Part shown: positions 36,139 through 45,390 of the stretch, piece after piece
Layout of the letters: every line of letters starts with the position of its first letter
How positions within the stretch are numbered: position 1 is the first letter of the stretch
Source: an uncultured Saccharofermentans sp.
Lineage (GTDB): Bacteria > Bacillota > Clostridia > Saccharofermentanales > Saccharofermentanaceae
Assembly: GCA_905234715.1 (NCBI GenBank)
Contig: CAJOJI010000013.1
Span: forward strand, 1 to 46,885
DNA length: 46,885 bases
Reading direction: 5' to 3'
Position numbers and translations under genes: made by a program
Notes under the pieces: generated by a model
What the model saw: only the letters and a program-made list of their open reading frames with translations
Databases searched by the model: none
What the model was told of the DNA's origin: nothing

Positions 36139-36507
36139 TTATTTATTCCTGATCACAAACTCCGCCACACAGCATGGAATAATTCCGATCAGATAGCAGA
36201 TAAGATCAACAGTCGAAAAGCCTGTTCCGATGATTATCCTCAATAATTCATTTGTGATGCAAAACCTGTCGCAGAAGCCCCAGAGCTGAAGGAATTCCAC
36301 GATAAAAGCGAAAACCAGGATGGCTGACGGAATTATAAACCACGGCATCTTCTTGTTCGGAATTATGGTCCTTACGATGGTGTATAAGAGGATCACGACA
36401 AGGACATCGCCGAGATATATCCTGACCCAGCCCTGTCCGAACAGGCCTATGAGAATCTCGATGCCGAGCAGAAGGATAGATATAAGTCCGTAAATAAGCC
36501 TTCTCAA
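36139..36507 (-). CDS. DUF2809-like small membrane protein
   Basis: RIYLGDVLVVILLYTIVRTIIP...FIVEFLQLWGFCDRFCITNELLRIIIGTGFSTVDLICYLIGI. Confidence 0.7.
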   Translation of the reverse strand: MRRLIYGLISILLLGIEILIGLFGQGWVRIYLGDVLVVILLYTIVRTIIPNKKMPWFIIPSAILVFAFIVEFLQLWGFCDRFCITNELLRIIIGTGFSTVDLICYLIGIIPCCVAEFVIRNK

Positions 36508-36627
36508 ATCATGCGCCTCATAAACAATTCATAATCCCGTCCATTATACACGGAGACATCCGGCCCCAATAACAAATAAAATATTTTTAATGTATAATAA
36601 CCACATCAAATCATATGGGGTAATAAT

Positions 36628-37179
36628 ATGCTCAAGAAGACAGTAGCAGCGATCTTACTTGCCGGCACGGCGCTCTCCTTTTGCGCCTGTACTGCAGACT
36701 CGCACGGACCGAAGGCTACGACTATAACGTTCGCCCAGGAGTTCGTGGATCCCACAACAGAAGAATCCGTCGTAACGATAGAGACGGGCGAATTATTTGA
36801 GACCATCACGCTCAAGGGCTCCGGAGAAGGAGAGGAATTTCAGTTCAAATACGATTCCGATATCCTTCAGTACACAGGCCAGGGAGGCAACTTCTATCTG
36901 TGTGGCAGCACCGCCACCGAGTGTTATCTTCACATTATGGTCCAGAGCGACGACGGCACATTATATGACATGACAAAAGAGTCGGTAATGGGCTACATCT
37001 TGAAGCAGTTTAAGCTGGTATCCGGAAAGCGTGCCTTAAGTTATGCTACCAGTGAGGATAACGTGTACAACATCCTTATCGAATCAGACGGCAAGCTCAT
37101 CAATGTCCGTGTCGGCACAGCAGACAAATGGCCCTACTCAGTCGAGCAGATTGCCAATCTCATAGACAGCGGCTTCTGA
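36628..37179 (+). CDS. Putative lipoprotein
   Basis: MLKKTVAAILLAGTALSFCACTADS lipobox-like signal. Confidence 0.75.
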   Translation: MLKKTVAAILLAGTALSFCACTADSHGPKATTITFAQEFVDPTTEESVVTIETGELFETITLKGSGEGEEFQFKYDSDILQYTGQGGNFYLCGSTATECYLHIMVQSDDGTLYDMTKESVMGYILKQFKLVSGKRALSYATSEDNVYNILIESDGKLINVRVGTADKWPYSVEQIANLIDSGF

Positions 37180-37203
37180 TCAGAATTCACATCAGCAAAT
37201 CAT

Positions 37204-37905
37204 AACCACCCGTCAAACGGGTGGTTTGCACTGAGGCTATAAGCCTCTGTTACCGGCCAGCGCCTCAAGGCGCTGGCTTTCACATACGTTCAAGCCTTAT
37301 TGCCTTTGACCCGTAGCAGCCCATAAATGGGCTTTCGTATCACTGGCTACCCTTAAAAGGGTCTTCATATTCTTTTACACTCAGCTTATCCATTGCTATG
37401 TCATGCTTTTCCTGATCCTGAATGTATTTCTTTATTGTGGCTTCATTCAATCCCACTGTACTGACGTAGTATCCTTCCGCCCAAAAGTGTCTGTTGCCGA
37501 ATTTATATTTCAGATTTGCATGCTTATCGAATAACATCAGGGCACTCTTTCCCTTCAGATATCCCATAAACTGTGCTACTGAATACTTCGGCGGTATGCT
37601 CACCAGCATATGTACGTGGTCGGGCATGAGATGCCCCTCTATAATCTCTACCCCTTTGTACTGACACAGCTGTCGTAATATCTTTGCTATGCTTTCCTTA
37701 TACTGGTTAAAGATTATCTTTCTCCTATATTTCGGCGTGAACACTATGTGATATTTACACATCCATTTTGTGTGAGCTAAACTGTTATTGGCGTTTGCCA
37801 TTTCGTCACCTTTCCTTTCTATAATCTCGGCTTGAACACCTCGATTATAGGGAAAGGTGACTTCTTTGTATAACTTCTGTCGCGCACCCGCATAGCGGGT
37901 GGTTT
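37204..37905 (-). mobile_element. IS200/IS605-family insertion sequence (approximate ends)
   Basis: Intact TnpA-like ORF; terminal hairpin AACCACCCGTcaaACGGGTGGTT (37204-37226) plus further stem-loops (37233-37247, 37257-37278); opposite end ACCCGCATAGCGGGTGG. Confidence 0.8.
37340..37801 (-). CDS. tnpA: IS200-type transposase (TnpA, Y1 family)
   Basis: KWMCKYHIVFTPKYRRKIIF, IIEGHLMPDHVHMLVSIPPKYSVAQFMGYLKGKSALM, RHFWAEGYYVSTVGLNEATIKKYIQDQEKHD. Confidence 0.95.
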   Translation of the reverse strand: MANANNSLAHTKWMCKYHIVFTPKYRRKIIFNQYKESIAKILRQLCQYKGVEIIEGHLMPDHVHMLVSIPPKYSVAQFMGYLKGKSALMLFDKHANLKYKFGNRHFWAEGYYVSTVGLNEATIKKYIQDQEKHDIAMDKLSVKEYEDPFKGSQ

Positions 37906-37959
37906 ATTGTCTCGCACGCTTCGTTCCTCGCGTACTCGACGGAGTCACGTCTCCAAGAA

Positions 37960-37989
37960 TTAAAAGGTCATCTCGCTTGAGATGACCTT
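37960..37989 (-). terminator. Rho-independent terminator for the 38001-38420 gene
   Basis: AAGGTCATCTC-gctt-GAGATGACCTT; on the minus strand followed by TTTTAATT. Confidence 0.75.
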
Positions 37990-38000
37990 ATTCATTTCCG

Positions 38001-38420
38001 TTAAAAGGGTGAATCGACGTTATATCCTTTGGCTATGAGCAGATCGTACATGCTGCCGAGATAATCCTTGAACTTGCCTGTCAGCGAGTTAAATCTTTCT
38101 TCGTCTGCCATCTGTAATTCATAGGCATTCTGAAAGTTGAAAAACTCCTCACTCAGTTCTTTTAATTCCTCGAATTTGTTATCGCGAAAAACAGAACCCT
38201 CTGTTGTTGATATTGTGGCAACAGCCTGCGTTAATGTGAAACTGTCGGTGATCAATTTGATATTCAGCGGATCGACCTTGCCGTCAGGATTGGAACGCAC
38301 GAAATCCTTGCAGTTTAAAAGCTCGTTGTACACACCGGTGATCGTTGCAAAAACGCACTTTGCATATTCCGGATCAGTTACGCTGATCTTGGAAAGATCG
38401 AATCTATTCTCATCGCTCAT
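38001..38420 (-). CDS. Hypothetical protein
   Basis: 139-aa ORF with its own downstream terminator; no recognised motif. Confidence 0.65.
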   Translation of the reverse strand: MSDENRFDLSKISVTDPEYAKCVFATITGVYNELLNCKDFVRSNPDGKVDPLNIKLITDSFTLTQAVATISTTEGSVFRDNKFEELKELSEEFFNFQNAYELQMADEERFNSLTGKFKDYLGSMYDLLIAKGYNVDSPF

Positions 38421-38590
38421 AAGCTTTGCTCCTAAGTAAATCGATTTGCCGGCAGAAGCCCGCTGATTGAATTATATCAATCGAATATTGATGTGGACAA
38501 TAAATGATCTTCAGAATGACTACTAAGTCAATGCTATAATTCACATATATAGGGAATCTGGTTATTAGCTTTGGCTATAGTAAGAGGCAA

Positions 38591-40663
38591 ATGTGTATGG
38601 ACGATTTTTCTAATTATATAAGAACTGATTCGCGAAAAGCATTAATAACGTCTATAGAAGAATACATGTCTGTTCCAGATATTCTTTTTGATCATTGGAT
38701 AAAAATATCTGATTTTAATAATTCGTTTGGATTTGACCTGTTCTATCCGATAAGAAAAATCAATCTTAAAAATGGAGAGTGTGCATATATCGGGATTAAA
38801 ACCAAACGAATCGAATACACCGATGACAATAAAAAAAGTCAGATTAGATTAACTACAACTTCAAATCTGTTAGGTGATTCGTTCAAAAGGAATTTTCATC
38901 TTGAAGGCAGACTTATTTTGTTTGAATATTATGGCGAGAAATGCGATGAAGAATGGGATGAGGAGTCGTTTTATTATCGTTATTGCGGAGATTACTATCT
39001 TTCCAAACTAGAGATGAATTCTTTGGAAAAGAATTGGAGTTTGATGTTTTCAACTGATCCTAACGATTATGTATGGAAAAATAAGAAGGATAAAGATAAG
39101 TATGATGAGATAGAGGAGATCATAAAAAGAGAAGACTCTGTTAACTATCATATCGCTGAATGGATTGAGGATAGATTATCAGGTGCTGGAAAATTGAAGG
39201 GTTTATTACCTGATTTTAATATGGAGGAGTTCAAGAAAACAGACGCTTATTATCTCAAGATAAACGAAACCCTCTTTCATGAAATGCTCAATCTTGATGA
39301 TCGCAATAGCAATACGAAGAAACTGTTATTGCACTTTAAAAGAACTGTTGAGAATAAAGATGGTTCTCTTGTATATGAGTTTGATGCTAAAACCCGTGAA
39401 ATGATGGAAGTGGATTCGGAATTCTATGGGAATAAAGAATATGTTGATCTTGTTTATAAACCATATTACTACCAAGTGTTCTTTAAATATCCAAAAAATC
39501 TTTTGGATAATATTCCAGAACAATTAAAAGATATGAAAGACAATAATAACTATTGGTTTGAGGTTCCGGTTATTATTCTTAAAGTCGAAACAAATGATAA
39601 TTCGACTTGTATTGGAAAACTGTCTTTTGCTGCAAGTGATTATGAGTCAAAGGATATAATAGTTGCTTGGGATAAAGTTGTTAAAAGTATAAATACCAAC
39701 AATGCATTAACCGTCCCGCAAAATCAGATAATAAGCGGACAAACAATTAATGATTATTGCAATACCAATAATGATGATTGGGCGGATAAGCTTAAAACTA
39801 CGCTTGATAGCATTTTTGCGGGCAAGAATAATACAAGAAGCAAGATCGATATAACTATAAATAGAATAGGAGAAGCTAATTTTATATATTGTAAAGGCAA
39901 TCGCATAAGCTTTGCTTTCGACTTTGGAATTCCGACAGATGATAATATTGTTAATCAAGCTGGAGACTGTGATTACACATTTATTTCCGACCCCCAATAT
40001 TCCTATCATCCAAAACTTGTAATAATCTCACATTGGCATGAAGATCATATAAAAGGTCTGTTTTTACTTGGCAAGGATTTTTGGAACGACAGAGACGTTT
40101 TGTTTTTAGCGCCGGAATTCAATGATCCTTGTGCATCGGAAAGTGCGAAAAAACTAGTAAATTACCTACGTACTACAGGACAATTGATAGAAATATCAAA
40201 TTATGGAAAAGAAATATATAAAGTTGGAAGTGAGAATATCTTATTTCAAGGAAATGGGGATAAGAATAATAAGGATGACCCCAATCCGAAAGGGTTGTTA
40301 TTGCAATTAAGACACACATTACTTACCGGAGATTGTATAGCTGAATTCTGGCCTGACAATTATGGGGTTGGTAACAAATTTGATGTGATTGTTTTACCTC
40401 ATCACGGGTCGTGGGATTGTGTTAAGGGAGGCCATGTTTCTGGATCTTTATCATCTAGCACTAAAAAAATAAATTTAATTGCATGTAGTGGATTTAACAA
40501 TAATAGTAATCACCCGAATCTGTGGATTCGTCGCAATCTGAAAAGGAGATTTAATTCTTATGACTTTACTCTCCGTTGTACCAATATAAAAAATCCTTGG
40601 CGTGTTTATTCAGAACGCGAGAAATATAATTACAATCCTAAATTTACATATGCAGATGCATGA
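38591..40663 (+). CDS. MBL-fold (ComEC-like beta-lactamase domain) protein with large uncharacterised N-terminal region
   Basis: 690 aa; C-terminal IISHWHEDHIKGLFLLG, LLTGDCIAEFW, IVLPHHGSWD, NSNHPNLWIRRNLKRRF; no TM segments; AT-rich codon usage. Confidence 0.8.
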   Translation: MCMDDFSNYIRTDSRKALITSIEEYMSVPDILFDHWIKISDFNNSFGFDLFYPIRKINLKNGECAYIGIKTKRIEYTDDNKKSQIRLTTTSNLLGDSFKRNFHLEGRLILFEYYGEKCDEEWDEESFYYRYCGDYYLSKLEMNSLEKNWSLMFSTDPNDYVWKNKKDKDKYDEIEEIIKREDSVNYHIAEWIEDRLSGAGKLKGLLPDFNMEEFKKTDAYYLKINETLFHEMLNLDDRNSNTKKLLLHFKRTVENKDGSLVYEFDAKTREMMEVDSEFYGNKEYVDLVYKPYYYQVFFKYPKNLLDNIPEQLKDMKDNNNYWFEVPVIILKVETNDNSTCIGKLSFAASDYESKDIIVAWDKVVKSINTNNALTVPQNQIISGQTINDYCNTNNDDWADKLKTTLDSIFAGKNNTRSKIDITINRIGEANFIYCKGNRISFAFDFGIPTDDNIVNQAGDCDYTFISDPQYSYHPKLVIISHWHEDHIKGLFLLGKDFWNDRDVLFLAPEFNDPCASESAKKLVNYLRTTGQLIEISNYGKEIYKVGSENILFQGNGDKNNKDDPNPKGLLLQLRHTLLTGDCIAEFWPDNYGVGNKFDVIVLPHHGSWDCVKGGHVSGSLSSSTKKINLIACSGFNNNSNHPNLWIRRNLKRRFNSYDFTLRCTNIKNPWRVYSEREKYNYNPKFTYADA

Positions 40664-40685
40664 GTTCGCAATGTTCTTCTGAAAA

Positions 40686-41480
40686 TCACACCTTCCTCAC
40701 AAAATCCAACTCTTCCAGTCTCTTCCTGGCTGCGAAGAATTTGAGTGTTTCATCGCATTCTACAACGGTGTCTGTTCTGTCGTAGACCATGTTGAAGCTG
40801 TTGCTTGTAGTGAGGCAGTCTCTGATGCCTTCGTAGTCGATGCTGATCGATAATGAGGATTCAAGATACTTGATTATCGAACGCAGAGCGATGTGATCGA
40901 TGTCGGCTTCTGTGACCGGCGTGGGTTTGTAAGGGTCATCGTCATAATAGTCTTCCATCATGCAGTCGTTTATCTCACTCATCTGGTAGTCATAGAGTCT
41001 GTGAGGACCTTTGAGGAACTCTTCATATGTGGGAGTGCGTGTCGTCACGGTGTAGTTAGGAAGAAGCGTGATGAACTCTTCGTACAGCCTGCGGTTTTCT
41101 TCGTCGGATGCATCCTCGTCGTGGAACCTCCTGAACAGATTGGTTGCATATTCATTGTGTTCTTTAAGACGTGTTCTGGCGTCGATGAGCTTATCTTTCA
41201 TCTCGGTGTCGATCTTCTGTTTGATAGTCTTTTCATCTGATGAGGATTTGACCGTGAAATATTCACGGACTGTTACTGTCTTGAAGTGGTTTCTGTCAAC
41301 GACGGAAAGTTTATCCCAGTTGCTTGAATCCGACCAGTCGAACTGGGGGAATTCCTTTTTGAGACGTTCCTTGATGAACTTTCTTGCTGTCTGCTTTTCC
41401 TGATTGGAATTGAATTTGATGTTGTAGAAACTGAATATTTCTTTATAGACTGAGCCTGAATTCTGCATGTTTACCTTCAA
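40686..41480 (-). CDS. Hypothetical protein
   Basis: 264-aa ORF, charged; no recognised domain. Confidence 0.65.
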   Translation of the reverse strand: MKVNMQNSGSVYKEIFSFYNIKFNSNQEKQTARKFIKERLKKEFPQFDWSDSSNWDKLSVVDRNHFKTVTVREYFTVKSSSDEKTIKQKIDTEMKDKLIDARTRLKEHNEYATNLFRRFHDEDASDEENRRLYEEFITLLPNYTVTTRTPTYEEFLKGPHRLYDYQMSEINDCMMEDYYDDDPYKPTPVTEADIDHIALRSIIKYLESSLSISIDYEGIRDCLTTSNSFNMVYDRTDTVVECDETLKFFAARKRLEELDFVRKV

Positions 41481-41641
41481 GTAATCAAAAAAGTATCGAA
41501 AAACTTTAGCGAGTAATTAAAAGAAACCAATAAAATCAACTATTCTGCAAAAACTATAGCACGTTGCAAGGTAATCTGCAACCGTGATTTAATATTGGCA
41601 TCTTCGAAGACAAAAACCAACGTAACCGGGAGATATTTGTC

Positions 41642-43021
41642 ATGCATAGATTTAGTAATTATATAGCCATAAGAAGAGAATATTTCGCTACACATTTATT
41701 ATTTGAGGACAAAACGGAGGAGACGTTTGAGAATAGGATCAAACAGTTCGCCAGATTAAACAGAAGGTTCAGGGAGGCACTCGATCTTTTAACTGAACGC
41801 GAGAGGACGCTCCTTCTCGAATACATCAACAATCCTCATCTGGACAATCCGTTGTTCATCGCATTGTTTCCCCGTGAGAAAAACCAGAGATATGCGCGTG
41901 TCATCGTAAACAGGGCAGCGTATATAGTTGAGGAATATCTTAAGAGATTTGGGTTTATCGTGGAGATCCCCCGCTTGTCGCTTACGATATTTGCTGATGA
42001 TGAGGAAGAGATCGATTGCGAAGAAGAATGTGAAGAACAGATCATTATCGAAGAAGATCCGCTCATGCCTTACAGGGCAAAAGCAAGGACTCTCAATATT
42101 CCGCCCGAGCTTCTTTACCATTACGATAACCTGACAGAGCAGACTCCTGCCGCGTCGCGTCTTTCAGAAAAGGAGCTTTATAAGAGAGTAAAGAAGCTCT
42201 GTTTTAAATATGACATTCCTGAGGAACTTGAATTCTGTCTCCTGACGAGTGTTGCAGAATACTTAAGGGAAGGCACGGTAAAGCCGATACTCCTCGTGGG
42301 AAAGCCCGGTATCGGGAAGACTTATTTCGGCAAAGTGTTTGCGGAGATAATAGGGCTTTACTACTATAAGATCTCCGCACCCGGTTCTTCCGGCGGACGC
42401 GGCCTTACCGGTGATTCGCCGACTTTTAAGGCCGCGAGATTCGGCGAGATCGTAAATGCGCAGCTTGAGGCAAATGCCACCAATCCGGTGATCCTTGTGG
42501 ATGAGGTCGACAAGTGCATGATGGCCGCATCGCACCACACATTAAACGACGAGCTTCTGAGTTGTCTGGACAGGACAAGGGTGATACACGATCACTTCCT
42601 TGAGCTTGATGTTTCCACATCGCAGATCCCGTTTATCCTCACGGCAAATGAGATCAGGAGAGTGCCCGCATGGCTTAAGGATAGATGTATCACAGTTGAG
42701 TTTCCCGATCCCTCTGAAGCGAGGATCACATCGATCGTAATGAAGGAGTTCAATATACTTAAGAAGAACGCGCTTTACTGCAACAGGATCAGTATGGATA
42801 AGGATGCATTTATGAATGCCGTCACCAAGATGCGTGGCAGGGATATCGTATCGCTCCGCCAGTACGAGAATGTAATGGACAATGCTGCCAAGGTTGCATA
42901 TATCGAGATGCTCGAAAAGAACAGAAAGACCATGACAATAAGCGATCGTCATTTCACAAAGGTCATGCAGCTTCTCGGAACGCATACCACGGAGCACAGG
43001 ATCGGTTTCAGGACCGAATAA
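41642..43021 (+). CDS. AAA+ ATPase (Lon/MoxR-like ATPase module, no protease domain)
   Basis: PILLVGKPGIGKTYFGKVFAEIIG (Walker A), NPVILVDEVDKC (Walker B), IPFILTANEIRRVPAWLKDRC (sensor 1 / arginine-finger region). Confidence 0.88.
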   Translation: MHRFSNYIAIRREYFATHLLFEDKTEETFENRIKQFARLNRRFREALDLLTERERTLLLEYINNPHLDNPLFIALFPREKNQRYARVIVNRAAYIVEEYLKRFGFIVEIPRLSLTIFADDEEEIDCEEECEEQIIIEEDPLMPYRAKARTLNIPPELLYHYDNLTEQTPAASRLSEKELYKRVKKLCFKYDIPEELEFCLLTSVAEYLREGTVKPILLVGKPGIGKTYFGKVFAEIIGLYYYKISAPGSSGGRGLTGDSPTFKAARFGEIVNAQLEANATNPVILVDEVDKCMMAASHHTLNDELLSCLDRTRVIHDHFLELDVSTSQIPFILTANEIRRVPAWLKDRCITVEFPDPSEARITSIVMKEFNILKKNALYCNRISMDKDAFMNAVTKMRGRDIVSLRQYENVMDNAAKVAYIEMLEKNRKTMTISDRHFTKVMQLLGTHTTEHRIGFRTE

Positions 43022-43048
43022 ACAGTCATACAGTTACACCCATTAATC

Positions 43049-43122
43049 TTTCCTTTCTTAGAGATTGTTAATGACCCGGCAGGACATGTCCGCCGGGCCA
43101 TTAGCATAATAAAGAAAGGAAA
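43049..43122. terminator. Nested hairpin, probably a bidirectional terminator between convergent genes
   Basis: TTTCCTTTCTT (43049-43059) / AAGAAAGGAAA (43112-43122); inner TAATGACCCGGC (43069-43080) / GCCGGGCCATTA (43092-43103). Confidence 0.7.
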
Positions 43123-43141
43123 TTATATAGATGGAGACAGC

Positions 43142-43540
43142 TTATAACAATTCGTCGTCCTTGTATTCGAAGTTGTCCTCGCGCTCGAAAACTGCCACCT
43201 GCGTATCGTCGATATAGAACGCAACCCATTCAACCGAGATGTTTTCCTCGTCAAGCGAAAAGGCCAGCTTTATCGGCAGATTGTCACCGAAGATGCTGAT
43301 AGGTTCAGTCTCTGCGTAAAGAAAATATGAGTCCACCCAGGCTTTAACAAAAGGCAGAGGCTTGGCCTCACCTAAAGAGAGCCAGATGTTCTTTGTTACT
43401 TCGTTAAGACTTCTCATATCGTTCTCTATGTAATCCAGGATGTCGAGGACGTCGTCCTCCAGTCCTGTAGTGTCAACCAAAGAAACTATCTGATGGTTGA
43501 TCGAACCATCGCGGGTTTTGTTTTCATCGCTTTTTCTCAT
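43142..43540 (-). CDS. Hypothetical protein
   Basis: MRKSDENKTRDGSINHQ... with GGAGG upstream; ORF track extends to 43555. Confidence 0.65.
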   Translation of the reverse strand: MRKSDENKTRDGSINHQIVSLVDTTGLEDDVLDILDYIENDMRSLNEVTKNIWLSLGEAKPLPFVKAWVDSYFLYAETEPISIFGDNLPIKLAFSLDEENISVEWVAFYIDDTQVAVFEREDNFEYKDDELL

Positions 43541-43565
43541 AGCTGTAACCTCCAAATGATTTCTT

Positions 43566-43603
43566 ACTATAGGAAATGGTTGGTTTTTTGAGATTTGTAA
43601 AAT
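43566..43603 (-). promoter_or_regulatory. Shared element, copy A
   Basis: Minus strand TTTTACAAATCTCAAAAAACCAACCATTTCCTATAGT upstream of 43142-43540. Confidence 0.75.
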
Positions 43604-43713
43604 GAAATCTGAATTATTGTCAAAACATTTCGATGTGGCCTTATATATAACTGTAAATAAACTTCAATAATACGGATCCGGCTATCGAAAAATATCAGGA
43701 AAAATACGAAAAA

Positions 43714-43754
43714 AGTTTTACTTTTTCGAAAAAGCCAACCATTTCCATATATAG
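43714..43754 (+). promoter_or_regulatory. Shared element, copy B
   Basis: AGTTTTACTTTTTCGAAAAAGCCAACCATTTCCATATATAG. Confidence 0.75.
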
Positions 43755-43940
43755 AGGCCATTCATCTGATAACGATTAAAGAGAGAAAGTGCCCTAAAAC
43801 AGGGCATTTGAACCCAATCGGCCCATCTCGCAAAACTTTTTTGTAATTAAATTACAGAAACTATTTACAAACGGGTATCTGATGTGATAGTATATGGCCA
43901 TCAAACAAAAACAAAACATTTTTTACAGGAGGAAATCACA

Positions 43941-44204
43941 ATGGAAAAGACAATCAGAGACATCTACTTCGAGCTCGTAAACGGCAACTCACAGGTCCGC
44001 TTCTTCGATGTTGAGACCAACGAGACGCTCAAGGTTATGAACATCACACCGGGCTTCTCAGACCCTGAGCTCTTCATCAAGTTCATCGCAATCCCCTGCG
44101 CTGCAGAGATGATGGACGTCGACGTAAGAGACTACAAGATGTTCTACCTCCCGATGTTCGAGAGACTGGTTACCTGGCTCAACGCTGCCAATGAGGCAGC
44201 GTGA
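43941..44204 (+). CDS. Small orphan protein, likely strongly expressed
   Basis: MEKTIRDIYFELVNGNSQVRFFDVETNETLKVMNITPG...; AGGAGG ribosome-binding site; sigma-A-like promoter TTTACA (43864) N18 TAGTAT (43888). Track start 43884 is likely too far upstream. Confidence 0.75.
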   Translation: MEKTIRDIYFELVNGNSQVRFFDVETNETLKVMNITPGFSDPELFIKFIAIPCAAEMMDVDVRDYKMFYLPMFERLVTWLNAANEAA

Positions 44205-44281
44205 GACACGGTAGTTGTATATCACTAAAAAATTTATTAAACTGATTACAAAATTTTTGTATATCCGACCGGAGAAACCAG

Positions 44282-45361
44282 ATGGAAAAGCGTTTATATG
44301 AAGTAAAGAAGAAGGGTCCCACGGAAGAGTGTGATTCTGACCACTATGAACTTAAAGAGACGATAGATGGTGCGACGATAACCACTCTTTACGTTGAGAC
44401 TCATGCACCCAACAGAAAAATGCTTAAGTGGATGCTGGAGTCTGCGGTGGGACTAAGCCGTACACTGCCTCAATTTGCCAAGGATTGCAGTGATCCTTTT
44501 AAATGCAGGCTTAATACAAAAACGATTAATCTGCCTACGCTCAAGAGAATACTCTCTGAGAATGATGTCGTAAGACCATTAAAAGATGACGTTATCCAGG
44601 CACTTCTGAATAATGCGGACAATCCTGCCACCGTGAACGGGGATGACCTGATGAGGGCCAACGGCCTTGAAGATTACAGGCAGGTGCTGCTTGCAAGGCA
44701 GAAGGCGACATCTTTGGCAGTCAGGCTTGAAAATGAAAAACGTTTTCTTGTCCTGAATGCACGCGCAGCAGAAGATATCAGAAGAAAACTTAACTCCGTC
44801 AAAAGTTCTGCACAGACGAATTGGATATCTGTACCAAACGGAACATCCGTAAAGAATATTCCTCCTACAAATACCAATCGTTTCTGGTATGGGGAGGAGT
44901 ATGGTTTTCTTGAGCCGTATGGTTTGAATCTGGCTTTTATGGAAGCAGATAAGAAAAAGATACACTCATACTGGGGCTTCTTTGTAGACAGCACGGAACC
45001 CGGTAAAGATATGGATGAAGTAAATCTTATAAGAGATCATTATGAGATCTTTTTATACGACATAATTCATCCTGATTATCTGAATGATATGAAGGTAAGC
45101 TTTGTTTTCCAAAACCAGTCCGGCTACAACAAAGCGATTGAACAGCTTGCGGACTATAAGGTAAATAATTATTTTTCTGTCATTCTTATCAGGAAGGGTG
45201 AGATAACTGCAGAATATACACTTGCAAAGAAGGACGGATCAAGACCTGAATGCTGCTTGGGCGATTTCTCCGAACATTACGAGAATGATGTGTTCGAAGA
45301 TGCAGTAAAGTACTATGAAAACAGGCTTCAGACAACGGATGTTCCTGTCTTTGGATATTGA
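44282..45361 (+). CDS. Hypothetical protein, paralog 1 of a tandem pair
   Basis: TLPQFAKDCSDPFKCRLNTKTINLPTLKRILSENDVVRPLKDDVIQALLNNADNPATVNGDDLMRANGLED; C-terminal SVILIRKGEITAEYTLAKKDGSRPECCLGDFSEH. Confidence 0.75.
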   Translation: MEKRLYEVKKKGPTEECDSDHYELKETIDGATITTLYVETHAPNRKMLKWMLESAVGLSRTLPQFAKDCSDPFKCRLNTKTINLPTLKRILSENDVVRPLKDDVIQALLNNADNPATVNGDDLMRANGLEDYRQVLLARQKATSLAVRLENEKRFLVLNARAAEDIRRKLNSVKSSAQTNWISVPNGTSVKNIPPTNTNRFWYGEEYGFLEPYGLNLAFMEADKKKIHSYWGFFVDSTEPGKDMDEVNLIRDHYEIFLYDIIHPDYLNDMKVSFVFQNQSGYNKAIEQLADYKVNNYFSVILIRKGEITAEYTLAKKDGSRPECCLGDFSEHYENDVFEDAVKYYENRLQTTDVPVFGY

Positions 45362-45390
45362 TGCAGATGAGCATTGGAGAGAATAAATCT

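Noticed and set aside
38591-40663. ComEC competence protein
   Set aside because: MBL motifs match, but there are no transmembrane competence domains; only the MBL domain is shared.
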